From the NCBI GenBank assembly GCA_947626035.1, contig CANQQR010000006.1:1-40395 (forward strand): DNA of 40,395 bases, given 5' to 3'. The DNA comes from an uncultured Bacilli bacterium. Lineage in GTDB: Bacteria; Bacillota_I; Bacilli_A; RF39; UBA660. The position numbers and the translations under genes were made by a program. Shown piece after piece: positions 1 through 7,390 of the stretch (position 1 is the first letter of the stretch; every line of letters begins with the position of its first letter). Below the pieces are notes generated by a model that searched no databases, was not told the origin of the DNA, and saw only the letters and a program-made list of their open reading frames with translations.

Positions 1-16
1 ATTATAACATAAATAT

Positions 17-45
17 TTGATATTTTTCATTAATTATAATATAAT
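17..45 (+). promoter_or_regulatory. Predicted sigma-A promoter of the first gene
   Basis: TTGATA and TATAAT are separated by 17 bp, about 35 bp upstream of the ATG at 79. An AAGGAGG ribosome-binding site lies between them and the start. Confidence 0.6.
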
Positions 46-78
46 AATAATATTTCCAAAAAAAAGGAGGAATTATAA

Positions 79-738
79 ATGGAAAATATTAAAATTTTTA
101 AACCTAGTAAAAGCAGTGAAACACAAACTAGTGACACTACAAAATTTAGTCTATACCCAATACTTCCTAACAGTAAAAAACTAGAAGAATTTAGACGTGA
201 ATATATAAGAACATTAAACGGTAATGTAATATATAGAATATTATGCACAAACCCTAGATGGTTTTATGAAAGAGGACTATACGACGTTGAAACAATACTT
301 AGAAAGCGTTTCTACGAATTTGCATTCATACCATACACAGAAGAAAGTAGAGACTTCTTACAAAACTACATCCAATACGGCGCAACTGACATTAAAGAAT
401 TAAAAGCTCTAAGAGTTTACGGAGAAAACAACTACATATATACTAATCGTGACTTAGACAAAAGAGGAAGAGTATATTCAGTCGCACCTATTATAAAAAT
501 AAATGAAGACTTATACAACCTAGACATGATAAGACTAAGAGAATTTTCACTTATAACAACAGACGACTTAAGTGCATATAGTAGTTTCTTCACTGTAGGA
601 ACAGACCCTTACTATGAAATAGAAGAATCTAGAATAGAAGACTTATATAGAACAGGTAAAATAACACCAAGTCAATACGAACAAAAAATAGCATCATACA
701 AAAGAGAAATGAAATTAGTAAAAACTCTAAGAGGCTAA
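79..738 (+). CDS. Unknown conserved-looking 219-residue protein
   Basis: I do not recognise this family. The start is fixed by a perfect AAGGAGG about 9 bases upstream, and the gene is a single unit with its own promoter and a strong terminator. The product is rich in Tyr, Arg and Glu, has no signal peptide or membrane segment, and looks cytosolic and mixed alpha/beta with a helical charged C-terminus. It lies on the presumed lagging strand and has the A/C-rich, NNC-rich codon use of long-resident plus-strand genes here, so it does not look recently acquired. The abundant-gene style of its signals suggests real expression. No function is assigned. Confidence 0.85.
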   Translation: MENIKIFKPSKSSETQTSDTTKFSLYPILPNSKKLEEFRREYIRTLNGNVIYRILCTNPRWFYERGLYDVETILRKRFYEFAFIPYTEESRDFLQNYIQYGATDIKELKALRVYGENNYIYTNRDLDKRGRVYSVAPIIKINEDLYNLDMIRLREFSLITTDDLSAYSSFFTVGTDPYYEIEESRIEDLYRTGKITPSQYEQKIASYKREMKLVKTLRG

Positions 739-765
739 AAGGTAATAATAAAGTTACCTTTTTTA
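739..765 (+). terminator. Intrinsic terminator of the first gene
   Basis: AAGGTAA and TTACCTT form a 7-bp stem with an 8-nt loop, followed by a T run, directly after the stop codon. Confidence 0.8.
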
Positions 766-773
766 TTTATTTA

Positions 774-798
774 CAAAAAAAAGAAGTGAAATCACTTC
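774..798 (-). terminator. Intrinsic terminator of miaB
   Basis: On the minus strand GAAGTGA TT TCACTTC is followed by eight T. The stem overlaps the miaB stop codon, and the hairpin sits back to back with the terminator of the convergent first gene. Confidence 0.85.
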
Positions 799-2204
799 AT
801 ATAAACACCATTCAAACTAAAACTCTTTGCTTCAACTATTCTCACATCAACTATCTTACCAATAATATCTTCATCACTTTCTATATTAACAAGCTTATTA
901 TTTTCAGTATAACCCATATACTTACTCTCATCCTTTTCACTCTTACCAAGAACTAAACACTTAACTATTTTCTTAACTTCCCTTTGATTAGACAAATTAC
1001 TATATTTATTAACTAAATTATTAAGTTCTTGTAACCTTTCATTCTTCTCTTCCATACTAACATCATCCAAAAATAATGAAGCAGGTGTACCCTCTCGAGG
1101 ACTAAAAATAAATGTATAAGCTCCATCAAATTTACAAGTATTAACAATATCTAAAGTCTCTAAAAAATCCTCTCTACTCTCTCCAGGAAATCCAACAATA
1201 ATATCAGTAGTAATACTAACACCCTTAACTCTTTCTCTAATCTTATTATAAAGAGTCAAATACTCTTCCCTAGTATATCTTCTACCCATCATCTTTAAAA
1301 TTCTATTACTTCCAGACTGAATTGGTAAATGTACATAAGGCATAACATTATCTAACTCACTTATAGCATCTATCATTTGATCTGTAAAGTCCCATGGATG
1401 GCTAGTAACAAAACGTATTCTAGGTATACCAGTCTTACTAACATCTCTAAGTAAATCTGCTAAAGTATATGAAGAATATAAGTCTTTTCCATAAGCATTA
1501 ACATTTTGTCCTAAAAGAGTAACTTCCTTATACCCCTTACTAACAAGCTCTTCTACTTCCTTAATAATATCTTCCTTTTTCCTACTTCTTTGCTTTCCCC
1601 TTGTATAAGGCACTATACAATAAGTACAAAACTTATCACACCCTAAAATAATATCAACCCAAGCAGTATACTTACTATCTCTAACCTCAGGAACACCCTC
1701 ACAAATATTACCAGAAGAACTTAAAACATCTATATTTTGCTTTCCAGTCCTAATCCTATCATTAATAACACTAATCATATTATCTAAATTAAAAGTACCA
1801 AAAACAAAATCAACATACTTATACTTGCTCATAATCTCTTCTATAACACTTTCTTCCTGAGCCATACAACCACATATACCAATAAGCAAATCTTTCTTAT
1901 CTTCCTTTAACTTCTTTAAAATACCCATAAATCCAAAAACCTTATCATGAGCATTTTCCCTAATCGCACAAGTATTTAAAATAACAAGTGAAGCATCCTC
2001 TAACACATCAGTCTCCACCATACCTTGATTACTTAAAATACCCTTAATTCTTTCTCCATCATGTTCATTCATTTGGCAGCCATAAGTTCTAACAAAAAAC
2101 TTTTTTCCTATTAATGTTGTATCTAATTTAACATCATTATAATCCACATTCTTAACATCTATATTTTCACGTTTCTTTGCTTCTAACATATTAGGTAAAT
2201 TCAT
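792..2204 (-). CDS. miaB: tRNA-2-methylthio-N6-dimethylallyladenosine synthase MiaB
   Basis: This radical-SAM methylthiotransferase would convert i6A37 to ms2i6A37 in tRNAs that read codons starting with U. The N-terminal UPF0004 domain shows its three cluster cysteines: C43 (TYGCQMNE), C79 (NTCAIREN) and C113 (CGCMAQEE). The radical-SAM motif CxxxCxxC is C189-DKF-C193-TY-C196, and a TRAM RNA-binding domain occupies about the last 65 residues. The length of 470 is normal. The start follows AGGAGG, and an extended -10 TGGTATAAT lies about 20 bp upstream. The stop is TGA, which argues against genetic code 4. MtaB and RimO are the related alternatives, but the YGCQMN and CxxxCxxC spacing fits MiaB best. 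Confidence 0.95.
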   Translation of the reverse strand: MNLPNMLEAKKRENIDVKNVDYNDVKLDTTLIGKKFFVRTYGCQMNEHDGERIKGILSNQGMVETDVLEDASLVILNTCAIRENAHDKVFGFMGILKKLKEDKKDLLIGICGCMAQEESVIEEIMSKYKYVDFVFGTFNLDNMISVINDRIRTGKQNIDVLSSSGNICEGVPEVRDSKYTAWVDIILGCDKFCTYCIVPYTRGKQRSRKKEDIIKEVEELVSKGYKEVTLLGQNVNAYGKDLYSSYTLADLLRDVSKTGIPRIRFVTSHPWDFTDQMIDAISELDNVMPYVHLPIQSGSNRILKMMGRRYTREEYLTLYNKIRERVKGVSITTDIIVGFPGESREDFLETLDIVNTCKFDGAYTFIFSPREGTPASLFLDDVSMEEKNERLQELNNLVNKYSNLSNQREVKKIVKCLVLGKSEKDESKYMGYTENNKLVNIESDEDIIGKIVDVRIVEAKSFSLNGVYMK

Positions 2205-2272
2205 AAAAAAACCTCCTGCACTAAATTATACCACCTAACAAATAAAAAGACTAGTTTTAAAAACTTAAAAAC

Positions 2273-2578
2273 CTAAACTTTCCTAATATCTATAATAGAA
2301 TCAATAGGAATACTTTCATTACTCAAAGTAAGAAGTGAATTATTATTTTTATGTATCAACGTAACTTCCTTATCTCCATCCTTAGTAGTAATAATAACAT
2401 TAGCTTTATAAACAAAATTCCTACTACTAAAAATATCATTTATCTTCTTCCTTATTATAATAGGCTTTATATTATCACTAACCTCTTCCTCTGAAACTTT
2501 AGAATAATACACTTCCTTATTATTATCATTAAGACTAGATTTATTATTATGAAAAACATTTGGTAACTTACTATTCAT
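2273..2578 (-). CDS. Unknown 101-residue protein with small beta-rich C-terminal domain
   Basis: The family is not recognised. The first 45 residues are polar and Asn/Ser-rich, probably disordered. Residues 45-101 (KANVIITTKDGDKEVTLIHK onward, ending IPIDSIIDIRKV) alternate as beta strands, reminiscent of an Sm or SH3-like barrel and of the strand pattern of YolD proteins. A G-rich site (GGGGGA) precedes the ATG. It lies upstream of miaB in the same direction and is divergent from uvrX, sharing a short intergenic region with it. Any link to the UvrX/YolD cassette is inference from position only. Confidence 0.7.
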   Translation of the reverse strand: MNSKLPNVFHNNKSSLNDNNKEVYYSKVSEEEVSDNIKPIIIRKKINDIFSSRNFVYKANVIITTKDGDKEVTLIHKNNNSLLTLSNESIPIDSIIDIRKV

Positions 2579-2638
2579 ACTTTATTTCCCCCACTTAAAT
2601 ATATTCAAAAATAAAATTAAAATACCTATTATTACCAT

Positions 2639-2667
2639 TTGAATAACAAACTAAAGTGTGCTATACT
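2639..2667 (+). promoter_or_regulatory. Predicted promoter of uvrX-yolD
   Basis: TTGAAT, 17 bp, then TATACT with an upstream TGC (extended -10). I looked for a LexA-type GAAC-N4-GTTC operator, expected for uvrX in Bacillus, and did not see a convincing one. Confidence 0.65.
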
Positions 2668-2696
2668 TAAATTACAAACAAAGGAGCGTGCTTTAT

Positions 2697-3949
2697 ATGG
2701 AAGAAAGAAATATACTATGTATAGACTTAAAAAGTTTTTTTGCATCCGTAGAATGTGTTGACCTAGGCCTAGACCCATTCACTACCCCACTAATAGTAGC
2801 AGACGAAGAAAGAGGTGGAGGCGCAATAACTTTAGCAGTAACACCAGCATTAAAAGCAAAAGGCGTTCCCTCTCGTGGAAGAGTCTATGAAATACCAAAA
2901 AACATAAAATACATAATAAGAAAACCAAGAATGAGTTTATACGTAAAAAAAAGTAAAGAAATAATAAACATATTTTTAGATTTCGTATCAATAGAAGACT
3001 TACACGTATACTCAATAGACGAATCATTCCTAGACATAACCGACTACTTAAAACTATACAAAATGACTGATATAGAACTTGCTAAAAAAATAATGAAAAG
3101 AATATATGATCAAACAGGCCTAACTTCAACATGTGGAATTGGTCCAAACCTTTTACTAGCTAAAGTTGCACTAGATACAGAAGCAAAAACAAATAAAGAC
3201 TATATTGCTAAATGGACTTACAAAGACATACAAACAAAACTATGGAACATAACACCTCTTACAGACATGTGGGGAATTGGGCCTAAAACTATGAAAAAAC
3301 TAAATGACCTAGGCATCAAAAAAGTTGGAGACATAAACAAATACCCTATCTCATTTTACAAAAAAAGATTTGGCATACTAGGAGAAGAACTATGGATGCA
3401 CGCGAATGGAATAGACACAAGCAACATAAAAAATGACAAATTTAAAAAAAAAACAAATCATACTCACTAAGTCAAATACTATATAAAGACTACACAAAAG
3501 AAAATATCACACTAATAATAAAAGAAATGTGTAATCGTCTAGCCAAAAGACTAAGAGACAATAAAAAAGTATGTAACATAGTAAGCTTTGGAATAGGCTA
3601 CTCTAAAAACACAGGTGGAGGCTTCCATCACTCAAGGAAATTATCAGAAAGCACAGCATCAGAAAATATAATATATGAATCATGCATGTGTATATTTAAT
3701 AACTTTATAGAAGACTTACCAATAAGAAAAGTCTCTATCGCCCTAGGAGGATTAGAAAACAATAATTACGTACAACTAAACCTATTTGAAGAAAATGAAA
3801 CCATAGTAAAAGAAGACAAAATGAATACAGTAATAGATTCAATAACTAAAAAATTTGGCGACAATTCATTACTAAAAGCATCAAGTTTAATTGAATATAG
3901 CACAATAAAAAAGAGAAATAATACTCTAGGTGGGCATAATAAATACTAG
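2697..3949 (+). pseudogene. uvrX: UvrX-type Y-family DNA polymerase, split by a frameshift
   Basis: Translesion polymerase of the Bacillus UvrX/YqjW group (impB/mucB/samB family). The start at 2697 follows AAAGGAG; the earlier in-frame ATG in the ORF track lacks a site. The palm motifs are intact: CIDLKSFFASVE near residue 10 and SIDESFLDIT near 116, followed by the helix-hairpin-helix fingers/thumb region with WGIGPKTMKKL. The frame closes at 3470, and the little-finger domain continues in another frame to 3949 (YSKNTGGGFHHSRKL). The shift falls at a run of ten A (3444-3453); one added A, or a -1 slip, gives KFKKKNKSYSLSQILYKDYT and joins both halves seamlessly. This may be a real mutation, a homopolymer sequencing error or slippage. 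yolD follows directly. Confidence 0.85.
3444..3453 (+). other. A10 homopolymer, frameshift or slippage site in uvrX
   Basis: Ten consecutive A at the exact point where the UvrX frame changes. The run contains A-AAA-AAA, followed by C, and is long enough for transcriptional slippage as well as ribosomal -1 slippage. Confidence 0.75.
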
Positions 3950-3958
3950 GTGATACTT

Positions 3959-4264
3959 ATGAGAGGTATGATAAAATGGAGACCATTTAATAGTCTATTA
4001 AATAACAAAGACATAAAAGAAATTGAAAAAAATCGTCTAAAAATCACAAAACCAATAATAATGGAAGATAGAATAATTGAAATAAACGAAATACTAACAA
4101 ATGCACTTAACAATAACCTAAACATAAAAATAAAACACTATTCTATAAATTCATTAAAAATAACAACTGGAAAAATAGAAAAAATAAACATAATAGAAAA
4201 ATACATTCTAATAAATAAAACTAGAATATACTTTAAAAACATAATATTAGTTGACTACTTATAA
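3959..4264 (+). CDS. yolD: YolD-like protein, UvrX partner
   Basis: YolD-like proteins are small partners encoded next to UvrX-type polymerases in Bacilli and their phages. The signature RGMIKWRPFNSL sits at the N-terminus, then a helical stretch, then a beta-rich C-terminal half with alternating Ile and Lys. I start it at ATG 3959 because AGGTGAT, which overlaps the uvrX stop at 3947-3949, is correctly spaced for it; the track's GTG at 3950 has no site. The tight spacing implies translational coupling to uvrX. Its 3' end overlaps the convergent gene by about 10 bp. Its presence as an intact frame suggests the uvrX cassette has been under selection. Confidence 0.85.
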   Translation: MRGMIKWRPFNSLLNNKDIKEIEKNRLKITKPIIMEDRIIEINEILTNALNNNLNIKIKHYSINSLKITTGKIEKINIIEKYILINKTRIYFKNIILVDYL

Positions 4265-4770
4265 GACTTTATAATCATATTATCATAATAATCTACTAAA
4301 CTAGGTTCTTCTTTAAATATACTATCTATATCGTACTTTTTTATAACATTATGCCCAAGTTTCTTAAATCCATCCTGACTACCAGTAACAACCAAACTAG
4401 TATCAATACACAAAATACTTCCTTTAACATTTGTTTCAACATACCAGTGTCCTCCATACACACTTCCACTTGTACCTGCAAATGCTTCATTAACACACTT
4501 CACTGCTTCACTATAAATCCCTAACTTATCTAAAAGAAAAACAAGCTCAAAAGAACACGTCTTACATCTTCCATCATTCAAATTCAAATGAAACAAATCT
4601 TTAAAAGCAAGTGGCTCATTATTTATTCTAATAGGTGTTTTATCTGAAAAAATAATATTCCACAAAAAATCATCAAATTCATTAATCTCCTTACTATCTA
4701 AAAGAGAATTAAAAAGTAACCCAAACTCTTTATTATTACTAAGTAAATCATATCTAAACTTATTAATCAT
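4255..4770 (-). CDS. Transglutaminase/cysteine-protease-like protein (tentative)
   Basis: About 171 residues without signal peptide. The order DGRCKTCSFELVFLLDKLGI, GGHWYVETN, LCIDTSL gives Cys, His and Asp at the spacing of the transglutaminase-like fold, where a Cys opens a helix and His and Asp lie on following strands. The catalytic assignment is inference from this pattern; the exact family is not recognised. The start at 4770 (MINKFRYDLL) fits GGGAG eight bases upstream, better than the track's upstream Met. It is a stand-alone gene, convergent with yolD and overlapping its end by about 10 bp. Codon use is that of resident minus-strand genes. Confidence 0.7.
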   Translation of the reverse strand: MINKFRYDLLSNNKEFGLLFNSLLDSKEINEFDDFLWNIIFSDKTPIRINNEPLAFKDLFHLNLNDGRCKTCSFELVFLLDKLGIYSEAVKCVNEAFAGTSGSVYGGHWYVETNVKGSILCIDTSLVVTGSQDGFKKLGHNVIKKYDIDSIFKEEPSLVDYYDNMIIKSYK

Positions 4771-4880
4771 ACACATGTCTCCCAATAATTAAAGTGTATC
4801 AAATTTTAAATATAAAATCAAACATTTTGTACCATATTAAGTATATTTTAATAAAAATAATAATAATTAAAATAAAAATA

Positions 4881-4910
4881 TTGACTTATACCCATAAATT
4901 ATGGTACACT
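4881..4910 (+). promoter_or_regulatory. Promoter of tRNA-Ala
   Basis: TTGACT, 18 bp, then TACACT, about 35 bp upstream of the mature tRNA 5' end. Confidence 0.65.
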
Positions 4911-4944
4911 TTTCTTACTTGATTAATTCAAGTGCCTACCATAT

Positions 4945-5021
4945 GGGGAATTAGCTCAGCTGGCTAGAGCACCTGCCCTGCACGCAGGGGGTCGCGGGTT
5001 CAAATCCCACATTCTCCACCA
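4945..5021 (+). tRNA. tRNA-Ala(UGC)
   Basis: A 77-nt cloverleaf with acceptor GGGGAAT/ATTCTCC, anticodon loop CCTGCAC (anticodon TGC), T-loop GGTTCAAATCC and an encoded CCA. It is a single transcription unit with its own promoter and terminator. Confidence 0.97.
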
Positions 5022-5035
5022 ATAATGTTAACAAA

Positions 5036-5058
5036 GTCCCGAATATTCGGGATTTTTT
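5036..5058 (+). terminator. Terminator of tRNA-Ala
   Basis: TCCCGAAT/ATTCGGGA is a perfect stem followed by six T. Confidence 0.85.
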
Positions 5059-5163
5059 AATCCGCAATTTTTAATATATATTATCATATACTGTCTTTAC
5101 AAATGAATTTAGAAAATTTCATAAAAATATTTGGTAAAAATTATACAAAATTATTTAAAAGTT

Positions 5164-5336
5164 AGGCGAAATATGTTACACTCTAATTAAGGAGTGTGTT
5201 TGGAAAATTTTATATAGACGGTCAATTTTCCTAGTTTAATATATAAAATTATCATAAAATTACCTCCTACTTCTTTTGGATTTATTTCGCCTGTTTAGTC
5301 AATTGCTTTTCTTCGTTAATCTTACTTTGACTAAAC
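5164..5336 (-). ncRNA. Candidate structured small RNA carrying a 22-codon ORF
   Basis: Two perfect 10-bp inverted repeats abut exactly. GTTTAGTCAA (5293-5302) pairs with TTGACTAAAC (5327-5336), and AGGCGAAATA (5164-5173) pairs with TATTTCGCCT (5283-5292), so two helices could stack coaxially. On the minus strand the second helix encloses a strong Shine-Dalgarno sequence and a short ORF, bringing the RNA's 5' and 3' regions together as in type I toxin messages. It sits between tRNA-Ala and the yvcK terminator. No known Rfam family is recognised. A plus-strand RNA cannot be excluded, because the repeats are symmetric and the yvcK terminator works both ways. Confidence 0.5.
5187..5255 (-). CDS. 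22-residue peptide ORF with perfect ribosome-binding site
   Basis: The product reads MIILYIKLGKLTVYIKFSKH plus TP: alternating aliphatic and Lys residues, net positive, able to form an amphipathic strand or short membrane insert. AGGAGG lies seven bases before the ATG, which is better than many real genes here. The ORF is missing from the track because of its length. It is enclosed by the 10-bp helix described for the RNA candidate. A toxin-like role is inference; it could also be a leader peptide or a chance ORF in an ncRNA. Confidence 0.45.
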   Translation of the reverse strand: MIILYIKLGKLTVYIKFSKHTP

Positions 5337-5342
5337 ATCGTT

Positions 5343-5371
5343 TATATAGAAACACAAAAAGAGTAAGTAAA
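5343..5371 (-). promoter_or_regulatory. Possible minus-strand promoter for the small RNA locus
   Basis: On the minus strand TTTACT, 17 bp, TATATA. The predicted transcription start, near 5336, is the first base of the GTTTAGTCAA hairpin. The -35 overlaps the yvcK terminator. Confidence 0.45.
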
Positions 5372-5401
5372 TACAATTATTTGTACTACTTACTCTTTTA
5401 T
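5356..5401 (-). terminator. Terminator of yvcK, potentially bidirectional
   Basis: GAGTAAGTA (5361-5369) pairs with TACTTACTC (5387-5395), with A runs before and T runs after, so it can end transcription from either side. Confidence 0.8.
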
Positions 5402-5413
5402 TTTCATACATTC

Positions 5414-6355
5414 TTAATCAATCAAATCTACAAAAATTTTAGTAGCCACCTTTAAAGCATCATGTCTAATCATATAATTTTCTATTATAAAAAAGTCTCC
5501 CTCAATAACCTTTACATCATTTAAATTTTCATAATCAATCTTAACCAAATCCTTTTGTTCCTCATTTTGATACTTCTCCAAAATATTATCATCAATACTT
5601 GTATTATTAACAAGAACAACATCTAACTTCTTTTTACCCAAATAAGAATTAAGAAGATTAACATGATCACTAACAGAAAAATCATCAGTTTCTCCCGGTT
5701 GAGTCATAATATTAGAAACATACATAATCTTAGCATGAGACTCATCAATAGCTTCAATTACATCCTTATTAATCAAATTAGGAATAATACTTGTATAAAT
5801 ACTACCCATACTCAAAATAATAGCATCAGCTTCCTTAATAGCATTTATAGCTTCAGGCGTAATAACAGGTTCTTCCTTATAATAAACCTTTTTTATCTTT
5901 TTATTAGAAAAAGTAATCTCACTTTCTCCCTCCACTACTGTATCATCATCCATAGTTGCCATTAACACTACATCATCTTCAGTAAGTGGACAAACCTTTC
6001 CCTTTAAATTAAACACCTTAGAAAGTGCTTCAATACCATCACTCAAATTACCAGTAATCTCTTTAGCTGCAGTCAAAATCAAATTACCAACAGTATGTCC
6101 ATTCAAATCACTACTAGTCTTAAACCTATAATTAAAAAGCTTCTCAACTAAAGGTTCAGTCTCACTCAAAGAAATAAGCACTCTCCTAATATCGCCAACT
6201 GCTGGTGTATGAAACTCATTTCTAAGCCTACCTGTACTACTTCCATTATCAGACACACTAACTATTGCAGTAATCAAAAGTGGAAACTTCTTAAGCCCCG
6301 AAAGCAAAACAGAAAGTCCAGTTCCTCCACCTAACACTACTATCTTTTTATTCAT
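5414..6355 (-). CDS. yvcK: Gluconeogenesis factor YvcK (CofD-like, UDP-sugar binding)
   Basis: YvcK/MgfK proteins bind UDP-sugars and are needed in Bacillus for growth on gluconeogenic carbon sources and for normal cell-wall enzyme placement. The Rossmann-like start KIVVLGGGTGLSVLL, the VSVSDNGSSTGRLR segment and TPAVGDIRRVLISLS are diagnostic. The length of about 313 residues is typical. I start at 6355 (MNKKIVV), preceded by AAGGTGG; the track's GTG nine bases earlier is inside that site. The usual Bacillus neighbours rapZ (yvcJ) and whiA (yvcL) are absent here. The vanY-like gene lies 15 bp upstream in the same direction, so they may be co-transcribed, a plausible cell-wall pair. Confidence 0.93.
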   Translation of the reverse strand: MNKKIVVLGGGTGLSVLLSGLKKFPLLITAIVSVSDNGSSTGRLRNEFHTPAVGDIRRVLISLSETEPLVEKLFNYRFKTSSDLNGHTVGNLILTAAKEITGNLSDGIEALSKVFNLKGKVCPLTEDDVVLMATMDDDTVVEGESEITFSNKKIKKVYYKEEPVITPEAINAIKEADAIILSMGSIYTSIIPNLINKDVIEAIDESHAKIMYVSNIMTQPGETDDFSVSDHVNLLNSYLGKKKLDVVLVNNTSIDDNILEKYQNEEQKDLVKIDYENLNDVKVIEGDFFIIENYMIRHDALKVATKIFVDLID

Positions 6356-6370
6356 CAAAACCACCTTACC

Positions 6371-7327
6371 TTACTTAACATAAAACGAATAATATAAATC
6401 AAACGTAATCCCCTCGTCATGTATAACCTTAGCTGCCTCTTTCCCTACATATCTGTATCTCCAATAATCTGTCTCAAAACCAGTCAAATCAGTCGTTCCC
6501 TCTGGATATCTCAAAATAAAGCCATACTTATAACTATTATCTTGTAACCACTTATATTCAGCACTAGTCTTAATATCAATACTGTCCTCTGCTAAATTAT
6601 ATGGTAAAATTCTAATACTAAGTCCAGTTTGATACTCAGAATGTCCTGCTCTAGCTGCAATAGAATCCGCATAACTTGTGCCATTTGCATCCTCTATAGA
6701 CTTATATATCTGTGCTTGGTCTTCATAACTTCTATACCCTTGTGACACAACCAAAGTATAACCAGCCTTCTTTGCCTTATCTAACATATCTACTAAATCA
6801 TCATAAATAATATCACTAACATAATTTCCTTCATAAGAATACATCATAGAAACCTCAGTCAAATCACTAGGTACATAATTTTCATCTAACTTATAAAACT
6901 TATTAACAAGCATCTTTTCATTTAAAGAAGTATCTGTACTCTTAATATTAGAATACCACTCTGTATCTGCTAAAACATTAACAATAGAAACAACATCCTT
7001 TGCATCCACATCACTATTATCTTCATAATAACTCAAATACTCATCCAAATTATCATAAATAAAATACTTCTCTTTAATAAACTTAGTCAAATCTTTCTTA
7101 TACTTAGCCTTAATAACCTCTTCTATTTTTTTATCATCTAAATACTTAATAATTGCTTTAACTTCATTAGTAGAATAACCTACCTCACTTAACCTATACT
7201 GAGGTGTTTTCCTTAACTTAGATTCATTAACTAAATTCCTAATACCAATAATTAAAGTCACTAAAATAATTAAAACAACTACACAAAAAATACTCAACTT
7301 CTTCTTATTCAATTTTCTCACTGTCAT
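6371..7327 (-). CDS. VanY-like M15 domain protein with lost zinc ligands (pseudoenzyme)
   Basis: A membrane-anchored extracytoplasmic protein: TM helix about residues 11-29, a charged helical linker to about 150, then a VanY/D-Ala-D-Ala carboxypeptidase fold. The fold is easy to align: SQGYRSYEDQAQIY (195-208), AARAGHSEYQTGLSIRI (224-240), YGFILRYPEG (268-277), WRYRYVG (289-295). Active enzymes read SEHQTGLAxDI and ExWHxRYVG; here the His is Y232, the Asp is R239, the catalytic Glu is D287 and the second His is R290. All three zinc ligands are gone while surrounding residues are conserved, so it probably binds peptidoglycan stems without cutting them. It sits 15 bp upstream of yvcK. Confidence 0.88.
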   Translation of the reverse strand: MTVRKLNKKKLSIFCVVVLIILVTLIIGIRNLVNESKLRKTPQYRLSEVGYSTNEVKAIIKYLDDKKIEEVIKAKYKKDLTKFIKEKYFIYDNLDEYLSYYEDNSDVDAKDVVSIVNVLADTEWYSNIKSTDTSLNEKMLVNKFYKLDENYVPSDLTEVSMMYSYEGNYVSDIIYDDLVDMLDKAKKAGYTLVVSQGYRSYEDQAQIYKSIEDANGTSYADSIAARAGHSEYQTGLSIRILPYNLAEDSIDIKTSAEYKWLQDNSYKYGFILRYPEGTTDLTGFETDYWRYRYVGKEAAKVIHDEGITFDLYYSFYVK

Positions 7328-7390
7328 ATTTTCATTTTCACCTTACTTAAATATATTATACCCAAAATACTAAAAAAAAACTAGTACTAA

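Noticed and set aside
30-248. Minus-strand ORF of 72 residues at the window start
   Set aside because: Overlaps the promoter and 5' end of the 79-738 gene, hydrophobic low-complexity shadow of A/T-rich DNA.
2639-2696. LexA/DinR box for uvrX
   Set aside because: GAATAACAAAC is only a partial match to the half-site arrangement; no second half-site.
2782-3027. Minus-strand ORF of 81 residues, Leu-rich
   Set aside because: Antisense shadow of uvrX with no ribosome-binding site.
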